Below, one piece after another: positions 1 to 5,717 of a stretch of DNA of 7,501 nt (position 1 is its first letter; every line of letters begins with the position of its first letter). The DNA lies in the NCBI GenBank assembly GCA_025455245.1, contig JALOMX010000349.1:1-7501 (forward strand), written 5' to 3'. Origin of the DNA: Chitinophagaceae bacterium (lineage in GTDB: Bacteria > Bacteroidota > Bacteroidia > Chitinophagales > Chitinophagaceae). A model generated the notes under the pieces. That model did not search any database. It worked only from the letters and a program-made list of their open reading frames with translations, and had not been told where the DNA came from. The translations under genes and the position numbers were made by a program.

Positions 1-1656
1 GGTGCGGAAAAAATCGGCAGGCTCGGGATGTTTGAAAGCCCAGCGACGGCTGTATTCCCTGAATGCATAATCAAATAATTCGCGGCCCATGATGGTCTCA
101 CGTAAAATATTGAGACCGGTAGCAGGCTTGCTGTATGCATTGGGACCAAATTGAACAATGTTTTCGCTGTTGGTCATAATGGGTTCCAACTGTTCTTTAG
201 GCAACTTCATGTAGTCTGTAATTGCCCAGGCCGGACCGCGTCTGCTTGGATATTTATTATCCCAAAGTTCTTCAGAAAGGTATTGAACAAATGTATTCAG
301 GCCTTCATCCATCCAGCTCCATTGGCGTTCATCGCTGTTTACGATCATAGGGAAGAAATTGTGCCCCACTTCATGAATGATCACACCAATCATGCCATAT
401 TTTACCGCTTCGGTGTAGGTGCCGTCTTTTTCCGTCCGCCCGTAGTTAAAGCAAATCATCGGGTATTCCATCCCGTTACTTGCTTCAATGCTTTGAGCCA
501 CAGGGTAGGGGTAGGGTATGCTGAATTTGCTGTAGGTCTTGATGGTATGTGCAACCGCTTTGGTACTGAATTTTCTGTAAAGATGATATGACTCTTTAGG
601 ATAGAAACTCATACACATCACCTTTTTACCTTCAACCATGGCAGGCATAGCATCCCAGATATATTTTCTGCTGCTTGTCCAGGCAAAATCACGAACCATA
701 TTTGCCTTGTACCTCCAGGTTTTGGTAGCGCTGCTCTTGCTTTTTTCTGCATTGATGGCATCCTGTAAAAGACCAATTTCTACAGGTTCTTTAGCCGTCT
801 GTGCTTTTTGCCAGCGCTGCAACTGTGCAGGGGTCAGTACCTGTGCATAGTTTTGGCATTCGCCCGTTGCGGCTACAAGGTGATCGGCCGGTACAGTAAC
901 TTCAACATCATAGTTCCCGAAAGTAAGGGCAAATTCGCCCCGGCCGGTGAATTGCTTATGCTGCCATCCTTTAAAGTCGCTGTAAACGCAAAGGCGTGGA
1001 AACCACTGTGTCATGGTAAACAGGTGGTTGCCGTCTTCCGGGAAAAATTCATAACCGCCACGACCACCGATGCTCATACGATCGGGTATTTTATAGTTCC
1101 AGCCGATGTTAAAAACAAATGTCTGTCCCGGTTTGAGCGGTGTTGGCAGATCGATCCTCATCATGGTTTGGTTGATGGTGTAAGGCAGTGCTTTTTTGGT
1201 AACACCATCAGTTACATACTCAATTTTAGTTCCATGGCCTTCGAGTATTTTTCTGCGATCCATTTGTGCAATATCCCCTGCTGTCAAATTTTTCCGCATG
1301 GTGCTTTGGTTGAAAACCACGCTTCCTACAGTGGGGTCATGCTCATTTTCATCCAGTTGCAGCCATATATAAGTAAGTACATCCGGGCTATTGTTGAAAT
1401 AAGTAATCGTTTCTTTTCCGGTGAGTTTCAGATTGGCCTCGTCGAGGGTTGCTGTTATTTTGTAATCTGCACGCTGCTGCCAGTATTTGGGTCCGGGTGC
1501 TCCACTTGCTGTCCTGTATTCATTGGGCGTGGGCAAAATGGTACCCAACTGTTCGAATTTGTTGCCATGATTGCTCTTAGGATTATTTTGAATATCCTGA
1601 GCAGTCAGGAAACAAGCAGGAGTTAATAATAAAAACAGAAAAGAAATGCTTCTCAT
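1..1656 (-). CDS. Exported M1-family zinc aminopeptidase, C-terminus beyond the window
   Basis: The minus-strand frame is open without a stop from the ATG at 1654-1656 to the left edge (552 codons), so the gene is incomplete at its 3' end. The product should cleave N-terminal residues from peptides in the periplasm or at the outer surface. Residues 1-19 look like a signal peptide (MRSISFLFLLL, then a likely cleavage after LTA). A beta-rich M1 N-terminal domain follows, with the typical segments QWFPRLCVY (217-225) and GRGEFALTFGNYDV (from 238). The catalytic domain has GMEYPM at 395-400, HEVGH at 428-432 and, 18 residues later, the third zinc ligand E451 in WMDEGLNTF. Y508 in NAYSKPATG is the likely transition-state tyrosine. 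I translated the whole frame and found no interruption. Homologues in this phylum usually run past 600 residues. It lies 118 bases downstream of the HupE-type gene on the same strand. Assignment to M1 is secure; the natural substrate is unknown. Confidence 0.95.
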   Translation of the reverse strand, partial: MRSISFLFLLLTPACFLTAQDIQNNPKSNHGNKFEQLGTILPTPNEYRTASGAPGPKYWQQRADYKITATLDEANLKLTGKETITYFNNSPDVLTYIWLQLDENEHDPTVGSVVFNQSTMRKNLTAGDIAQMDRRKILEGHGTKIEYVTDGVTKKALPYTINQTMMRIDLPTPLKPGQTFVFNIGWNYKIPDRMSIGGRGGYEFFPEDGNHLFTMTQWFPRLCVYSDFKGWQHKQFTGRGEFALTFGNYDVEVTVPADHLVAATGECQNYAQVLTPAQLQRWQKAQTAKEPVEIGLLQDAINAEKSKSSATKTWRYKANMVRDFAWTSSRKYIWDAMPAMVEGKKVMCMSFYPKESYHLYRKFSTKAVAHTIKTYSKFSIPYPYPVAQSIEASNGMEYPMICFNYGRTEKDGTYTEAVKYGMIGVIIHEVGHNFFPMIVNSDERQWSWMDEGLNTFVQYLSEELWDNKYPSRRGPAWAITDYMKLPKEQLEPIMTNSENIVQFGPNAYSKPATGLNILRETIMGRELFDYAFREYSRRWAFKHPEPADFFRT

Positions 1657-1674
1657 AATAAAAAATGATAGAAT

Positions 1675-1706
1675 AAATAATAACAGTAAACCAGGTTAAG
1701 ACGCAA
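1675..1706 (-). promoter_or_regulatory. Possible Bacteroidota-type promoter for the M1 peptidase gene
   Basis: On the minus strand a TTG (1706-1704) is followed after 21 bases by TATTATTT (1682-1675). This resembles the phylum's -33 TTG and -7 TAnnTTTG elements with two mismatches in the -7 box. The site lies about 20 bases before the M1 ATG, in an A+T-rich leader with no ribosome-binding site next to the start. The match is weak; the gene could equally be read from the HupE promoter. Confidence 0.22.
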
Positions 1707-1720
1707 TTTTAAACCAAAAC

Positions 1721-1732
1721 CTCCTTTCGGAG
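1721..1732 (-). terminator. Short GNRA-loop hairpin between HupE-type gene and M1 gene
   Basis: Read on the minus strand, CTCC-GAAA-GGAG forms a 4-bp G+C stem with a GAAA tetraloop, followed by a T-rich run (GTTTTGGTTT). It sits 43 bases past the HupE-type stop and could be a weak terminator or an RNA-processing site. The stem is too short for a confident intrinsic terminator. The AAAGGAGG it contains resembles a Shine-Dalgarno sequence, but no start codon with an open frame follows it. Confidence 0.2.
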
Positions 1733-1774
1733 CCATGCTTCAGCAATAAAAATGGATAAACGGCATCCCTGATG

Positions 1775-2347
1775 TTAAAACGGAATCCTGTCTAAAGCCA
1801 TAATCAAAGCGGAAATAGCTGCTCCACCCGACATAAACAAAACATAATCCCTGCGGTTCACCCTGAAAACCAAAAGCATCAAAAGGGCGAATATGAGTAA
1901 GCCAAAAACCGCCACTATCTGCCCCGCCTCGAGTCCAAGGTTAAACCCGAGCAAGGGAATGGTAATAGAGGTTTCCTTGCCTAAAAGGCTTTTTAAACCT
2001 GATGCAAACCCCATACCGTGTATTAAACCAAAGAACAGGGCAAAGAAATAATTGATCCGTATGCCGGAACCGCCATACTTTTTGAAAAAAGTATTGGATA
2101 CGCCTGTCACCACAATGGTACAGGGAATCAGGAACTCGATTAAATCTGAAGAGTATGAAATATAATTGAATGCACTCAGGGCCAGGGTTATGCTGTGTCC
2201 TATGGTAAAAGCTGTTACCAGGATTAGCACTTGTTTCCAATCTTTAAAGGTATAAATGGCACTTAATGCCATTATAAAAAGCAGATGATCCCATGCGCCC
2301 CAGGCCAGTATGTGTTCCCAGCCAAGGGTAAAATAATCCTTAAACAT
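1775..2347 (-). CDS. HupE/UreJ-family integral membrane protein
   Basis: A 190-residue polytopic membrane protein with about six hydrophobic segments. The family signatures are all visible: GWEHILAWGAWDHLLF (9-24, with H12, D20, H21), TAFTIGHSITL (45-55, H51), GLIHGMGFAS (107-116, H110) and FNLGLEAGQ (135-143, E140 and Q143). These conserved His, Asp and Glu residues inside membrane segments are thought to bind metal in HupE/UreJ proteins, named after nickel-related genes of hydrogenase and urease clusters. No hydrogenase or urease gene is present here, so transport of nickel, cobalt or another metal is possible but not shown. The ATG at 2345-2347 places the first conserved segment at residue 9, as expected, and the length is normal. 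The gene runs toward the M1 peptidase gene and diverges from DUF6702. Family call is firm; function is inferred. Confidence 0.9.
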   Translation of the reverse strand: MFKDYFTLGWEHILAWGAWDHLLFIMALSAIYTFKDWKQVLILVTAFTIGHSITLALSAFNYISYSSDLIEFLIPCTIVVTGVSNTFFKKYGGSGIRINYFFALFFGLIHGMGFASGLKSLLGKETSITIPLLGFNLGLEAGQIVAVFGLLIFALLMLLVFRVNRRDYVLFMSGGAAISALIMALDRIPF

Positions 2348-2353
2348 ACTCTA

Positions 2354-2389
2354 TTTTGATTAGGGCAGCAAAGAAAGGGTATAATTTCG
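2354..2389 (+). promoter_or_regulatory. Candidate promoter for DUF6702 and permease genes
   Basis: TTTTG at 2354-2358 is followed after 23 bases by TAATTTCG (2382-2389), which continues as CA. This is one mismatch from the Bacteroidota -7 box TAnnTTTG, though the spacing is slightly longer than usual; using the overlapping TATAATTT at 2380-2387 makes it 21. Transcription would begin near 2395, shortly before the ATG at 2407. The opposite strand carries TTTCTTTG (2376-2369), one mismatch from the same box and at a suitable distance from the HupE start, but with no -33 element. Confidence 0.35.
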
Positions 2390-2406
2390 CACGATTATTC
2401 GGGGTT

Positions 2407-2790
2407 ATGTATTTGTTGATTTTTCGCATATTGTTTTTTTTTCATCCTTTTTATGTTTCGGTAACCGAAATAAATCATAATGCAAAGGATAAATCGCTTG
2501 AGATCAGTGTGCGGATTTTTACGGATGACTTTGAAAATACACTACGTGACCTGTATCCTAACCGCAAGGTAGACCTGATTAACCCTGCTTCAGTAGGAGG
2601 AATGGATTCCCTGATAAAATCCTATTTACTGGGAAAAATGAAATTTGGGGTAAATGGTCAACAAAGAAAGCCGGAGTATATTGGGTTTGAAAGGGTGGAT
2701 GAAAGTGTATGGGTTTATATCATCAATGGAAAGGAGCGGCAAAGCCGTAAATTGGATAATCCGATAGCCGATTGGGAGTTCAGGTTCTGA
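2407..2790 (+). CDS. DUF6702-family small exported protein
   Basis: A small protein of unknown function that I recognise as DUF6702, from the block HPFYVSVTEINHNAKDKSLE and the following IFTDDFENTLRDLY. From the ATG at 2407 it has 127 residues. Residues 1-12 are very hydrophobic and HP (13-14) directly follows, as at the mature N-terminus of relatives. A longer reading from TTG at 2356 adds 17 residues with several Lys and Arg (MIRAAKKGYNFAR), which would make a better charged signal-peptide n-region. However, that start lies within or upstream of the likely promoter, so I prefer 2407; the choice is not settled. The remainder looks like a compact soluble domain ending in ADWEFRF. The gene is divergent from HupE and 33 bases upstream of the permease in the same direction, suggesting one transcript. 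It probably acts in the periplasm. Confidence 0.85.
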   Translation: MYLLIFRILFFFHPFYVSVTEINHNAKDKSLEISVRIFTDDFENTLRDLYPNRKVDLINPASVGGMDSLIKSYLLGKMKFGVNGQQRKPEYIGFERVDESVWVYIINGKERQSRKLDNPIADWEFRF

Positions 2791-2823
2791 TTTTTCCTTT
2801 TCTTTACCGCAAAACCAACAATA

Positions 2824-4053
2824 TTGGCTTACGCCCTTTTTATAGCAAGGCGAATTATTTTCAACGCACAACCTTCTTTTTCAAGGTTTATCATCCGGCT
2901 TGCCATTGTGGCAACCGTACTGAGCGTGGCTACCATGATCATTACCCTGAGTATGGTGAATGGTTTTCAAAAAGCCATTGCCGAAAAGGTTTATAGTTTT
3001 TGGGGACATGCAAGGGTACATATTGTCAATCCTTTCCAGTCTGTTGTTACGGATGGCGAAGGGTTTGCCCTTTCCGATACCATTTTACATGCGGTGAAGA
3101 ATACCCCCGGCGTTGCTCATTTTCATTCATTTGCCGTCAAATCGGTGGTGCTGAAAACAAGGGATCAGTTTGAAGGGGTTTTGCTGAAAGGTGTTGATTC
3201 CGCTTTTGATAAAAAGGCTTTCGGGAAATTTATTACCGAAGGCAGTTTTTTCCCATTTAACAACCCTGAAAAATTCAACCATATTTTGCTCAGTCATATT
3301 ACCGCCAAAAGACTCGAGGTTGGGCCTGGAGATATGCTTCAATGCTTTTTTATAAGAAACGGGCAGGATATCAGGACAAGGCCCATGGTTGTTTCTGGCA
3401 TTTACAAAACAGGGATTGAAGAATACGACAAAAACTTTGGTATAACGGACATCAGGTTTTTACAAAGGCTTAATTTGTGGGAATCAAACATTATAGGCGG
3501 AATAGAAATCTTTGTTGACGATCCCGAAACTGCCACTGTCGTATCAAAGTCAATCAATCAAAACCTTCCGATAAAATACAGCAGTCAAACCATTGGTGAA
3601 ATTTATCCGAATATTTTTGACTGGCTCGCTATCCAGAATCAAACCAAGAAGATTGTAGTAATTACCATGTTGGTGGTTGCAATCATAAACCTGATCACCT
3701 GCCTGTTGATCCTCGTAATGGAACGGACGCGTATGGTAGGGGTATTGAAAGCTTTGGGCATGCCCAACAAAAGCATTGGCGCCATATTCTGGTATTACGC
3801 CGGTTGGATTGCTTCCCTTGGAGTTGGATTTGGTCTGCTGGTGGGTGTTGGTCTTTGTTTTTTACAGCAGCAAACCGGTTTTATAAAAATGGATGAAGCT
3901 ACCTATTATGTGTCAACAGCACCCGTTAGTATGGATGCGCTCCAGATAGCGCTTGTGGTAACAGGAAGCCTTATGGTTTGTTTGCTTGCTATCCGCCTGC
4001 CATTATTATACGTACAACGGGTGTCGCCTATCCGCGCCATTCGTTTTGATTAA
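2824..4053 (+). CDS. ABC transporter permease, LolC/LolE/FtsX (MacB-like) type
   Basis: A 409-residue inner-membrane permease. It has the standard four-helix plan: helix 1 at about 22-46 (ending MVNGF), a large periplasmic domain at about 50-270, then helices at about 276-298, 320-346 and 372-396. MERTRMVGVLKALGM (299-313) is the cytoplasmic coupling segment typical of FtsX/LolCE proteins, and the C-terminus SPIRAIRFD is also characteristic. Relatives extract lipoproteins from the inner membrane or drive other envelope work with a separate ATPase, and no ATPase gene is in the window. The start is TTG at 2824: the frame is open back to the DUF6702 stop but contains no ATG or GTG there, and LFIARR directly after this start matches family N-termini. 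No ribosome-binding site is visible. It follows DUF6702 by 33 bases, so co-transcription is likely. The exact substrate is unknown. Confidence 0.92.
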   Translation: MAYALFIARRIIFNAQPSFSRFIIRLAIVATVLSVATMIITLSMVNGFQKAIAEKVYSFWGHARVHIVNPFQSVVTDGEGFALSDTILHAVKNTPGVAHFHSFAVKSVVLKTRDQFEGVLLKGVDSAFDKKAFGKFITEGSFFPFNNPEKFNHILLSHITAKRLEVGPGDMLQCFFIRNGQDIRTRPMVVSGIYKTGIEEYDKNFGITDIRFLQRLNLWESNIIGGIEIFVDDPETATVVSKSINQNLPIKYSSQTIGEIYPNIFDWLAIQNQTKKIVVITMLVVAIINLITCLLILVMERTRMVGVLKALGMPNKSIGAIFWYYAGWIASLGVGFGLLVGVGLCFLQQQTGFIKMDEATYYVSTAPVSMDALQIALVVTGSLMVCLLAIRLPLLYVQRVSPIRAIRFD

Positions 4054-5339
4054 AACCACCGGGAGAAAAAGGCCCATGCATTGTTGCTGAAAATATTTTC
4101 CACGATACGGTCGGCAGAAATTTTGTTTACAGGCATTTGAATTGGATGCGGTGTTTTTTTCAGGTATTCCCATGCATGTCTTTCCAGAAATTGCATCAGG
4201 TCGTCGTATTCCTCTACTGTCCAGAATGAATTCAGCGGATCAACCATTCCGTCATAGTCTGAGCCGATAGCCATATTGCCCCATGCATACAAGCCATTTC
4301 TGTCGAGCAATTCAGCGATGTACTGTATCTGCCGCCAAATCAGTTCGCTTCGGTAATGCATCATTTTGTGCTTCCATGGCGATTTTTTTACCCCGCTTAA
4401 TGTAATGTCATTGGCAACCCTTCTTTCATCAAGCTGAAGCCCTAAAATACCTCCGCTTTTTACCATTTCAACCAATTCAGTATCATAAAAATTTATCTCA
4501 TTATGGTCTTTCTCGATAACCGAACCCCCGGGTCCGGTTTCATATTCAATAGGGTTTACAAATGTCCTGCCCAATTCATAGTGTTCAGGTTCCCTGCTGC
4601 CAAAATCAGGCAGTCCGTTTGCTACCCCGTGGCTCATAATAATGGGTACTGCATTGTTATATTTTTCATTCCGTAAACGGTAAAACTCCTGACGGCCTTT
4701 CGGACTCATGTGTTTTACATCTATGAGTATCCTTTTACCCGCCGATTCATCAAGTAAGATGTCAAGCACTTCGAGTCCAAGTGGTGTAAACCCGGTTCCT
4801 AACCCTTCTTCCTGATTGGTAAGTTTTCCAACTTGTTTCCGCAGGCTTCTTGCATGTCCGCACAATTCGTTGAAAAAATGATGCGACACTGTAACAAACC
4901 ATGGGGCATTGGGATGGGCCTTTAAACGCATGGCATTTTCCTTTACTTCATTGGGATCACAGGGATTATCAAGGCCGCAGTTGAGTACATGAAGCCCTTC
5001 GCAGGAAAAAATAAGTGAAGTGACCCAGGGTGTTTCCCTGGTTTTGCCAACGGATGGGGTCTCATTTTTTTGTTGCTGCTCAATCAGTTCGGCAAAGTTT
5101 CGGGGAATCATGTAGGTATGAAACTGACCATCAATTTTTACCACCTTTCCAGCGGCATCGGCCATAAACTGCATTTCATTTTCGAGGTCTGTCCAATAGT
5201 TGGTCATGTTCTGGATCATGTCAATCCTTGGTTTTCTGAAACCTGAAACGAAATCATTAGCAAGATCGCTGATCGGCCCTTTTCCAAGCTTATTGCTGAA
5301 AAAGTATTTTTCAACGGCGCCCAATCCCACCACCATCAC
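4050..5339 (-). CDS. M19-type (membrane dipeptidase) metallohydrolase with abnormal 5' end
   Basis: The C-terminal 429 residues read from GTG at 5337-5339 (ATG at 5334-5336 follows at once) form a TIM-barrel-type dipeptidase of family M19. Matches to the family's metal and catalytic sites are E114 in SCEGLH, H210 in IDVKHMS, H237 in IIMSHG and D361 in GSDYDG. VTVSHHFFNELCGHA (150-164) and the terminal NNAWAFFSRWF are also typical. Such enzymes hydrolyse dipeptides or related amides using two metals. There is no obvious signal peptide. The family's N-terminal HxD motif is absent. The same frame continues upstream to 5540 with protein-like sequence but no ATG, GTG or TTG, so the listed start is only the first usable codon and probably not the ancestral one. 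The gene may be 5'-truncated or frameshifted (possible pseudogene), use an unusual start, or reflect a sequence error. It is convergent with the permease, stops overlapping. Confidence 0.8.
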   Translation of the reverse strand: MMVVGLGAVEKYFFSNKLGKGPISDLANDFVSGFRKPRIDMIQNMTNYWTDLENEMQFMADAAGKVVKIDGQFHTYMIPRNFAELIEQQQKNETPSVGKTRETPWVTSLIFSCEGLHVLNCGLDNPCDPNEVKENAMRLKAHPNAPWFVTVSHHFFNELCGHARSLRKQVGKLTNQEEGLGTGFTPLGLEVLDILLDESAGKRILIDVKHMSPKGRQEFYRLRNEKYNNAVPIIMSHGVANGLPDFGSREPEHYELGRTFVNPIEYETGPGGSVIEKDHNEINFYDTELVEMVKSGGILGLQLDERRVANDITLSGVKKSPWKHKMMHYRSELIWRQIQYIAELLDRNGLYAWGNMAIGSDYDGMVDPLNSFWTVEEYDDLMQFLERHAWEYLKKTPHPIQMPVNKISADRIVENIFSNNAWAFFSRWF

Positions 5340-5540
5340 CCGGAGATTGCCATAATGGCCTGCGGTCAGGTTGGCCTGTCTGAATTTGGTAATGCTCAGA
5401 AAAAAATTGAAAAGCTTGTCGGTGGCCGAAGGGCCATCATAAAACCAAAGGCTTTGCGGTTGGGCCGGACTTGCCGGTTGGGTTGCCGGCGCAGACTTTC
5501 CCGGTGCGTGGGCCCTTGCAAAGGGTTTATAGTTGAACTT
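5340..5540 (-). other. Open coding-like 5' extension of the M19 gene, lacking a start codon
   Basis: These 67 in-frame codons precede the first usable start of the M19 gene. They read KFNYKPFARAHAPG, then a Pro/Ala/Gln-rich stretch (SAPATQPASPAQPQ), then SLWFYDGPSATDKLFNFF and QANLTAGHYGNLRV, joining smoothly into the listed protein. The last part looks like genuine folded protein, and from memory relatives carry similar sequence after an N-terminal metal-binding His motif. A TGA at 5541-5543 closes the frame; 15 codons further upstream is a TAA. No ATG, GTG or TTG is in the extension, only CTG and ATT codons. Removing one A from the GAAAG at 5537-5541 would give TTG-AAG-TTC, i.e. MKFNYKPF, as a start. 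Confidence 0.6.
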
Positions 5541-5575
5541 TCAATTGTACAACCCCCGTTTTGACAGTTTGTACC
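5533..5575. repeat. Cluster of short palindromes in the M19-dnaK divergent region
   Basis: Three short palindromes overlap in 20 bases: TTGAA-ct-TTCAA (5533-5544), CAATTG (5542-5547) and the perfect TTGTACAA (5545-5552). TTGTAC recurs at 5569-5574, 24 bases (start to start) from its first copy, and pairs with the first as an inverted repeat around a 16-base loop. A separate perfect 8-bp palindrome, ACCCGGGT, lies at 5591-5598. Spacing near two helical turns would suit a dimeric regulator, but no known operator such as CIRCE is recognisable. Short A+T-rich palindromes arise easily by chance. Confidence 0.35.
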
Positions 5576-5579
5576 TTTT

Positions 5580-5613
5580 TTGAAGTTTTTACCCGGGTTT
5601 GTCTTACAATTTG
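5580..5613 (+). promoter_or_regulatory. Candidate dnaK promoter
   Basis: TTG at 5580-5582, within a T run, is followed after 22 bases by TACAATTTG (5605-5613). This is the Bacteroidota -7 box TAnnTTTG with one extra base. It would give a leader of roughly 100 bases before the dnaK ATG. I see no CIRCE inverted repeat (TTAGCACTC-N9-GAGTGCTAA) between here and the start, so HrcA control is not supported. The bases just before the ATG (5696-5717) are A+T-rich with no Shine-Dalgarno, as is common for this phylum. Confidence 0.28.
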
Positions 5614-5717
5614 GGGTTTAAGGGTTCAAAACTGCCATTTTTTCACCTATTGACTACATGGCATAGTGATTGTGAAATTGATTGTATCGTATTGTAAATA
5701 ATTAAACAGATATAATC

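Noticed and set aside
808..1626. A 272-codon plus-strand open frame (and a smaller one at 151-591) opposite the M1 peptidase
   Set aside because: Both are complementary to conserved M1 sequence whose frame I translated in full without interruption. They have no family motif of their own.
1657..1774. A small gene in the HupE-M1 gap, suggested by the Shine-Dalgarno-like AAAGGAGG on the minus strand
   Set aside because: The possible starts after it lead to stops within a few codons; the motif is part of a short hairpin.
4040..4075. Intrinsic terminator between the convergent permease and M19 genes
   Set aside because: The only stem, GTTTT/AAAAC, is five A+T-rich pairs with no G+C core, too weak for an intrinsic terminator.
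5541..5660. A hidden first segment of the M19 gene in another minus-strand frame
   Set aside because: I read all three minus frames here. The nearest ATG frame (ATGGCAGTTTTG) stops after six codons, and none of the frames encodes an HxD or HxH motif, so a simple frameshifted N-terminus is not visible.
5541..5717. CIRCE/HrcA operator upstream of dnaK
   Set aside because: No TTAGCACTC-N9-GAGTGCTAA or near match is present; the palindromes seen are unrelated to it.
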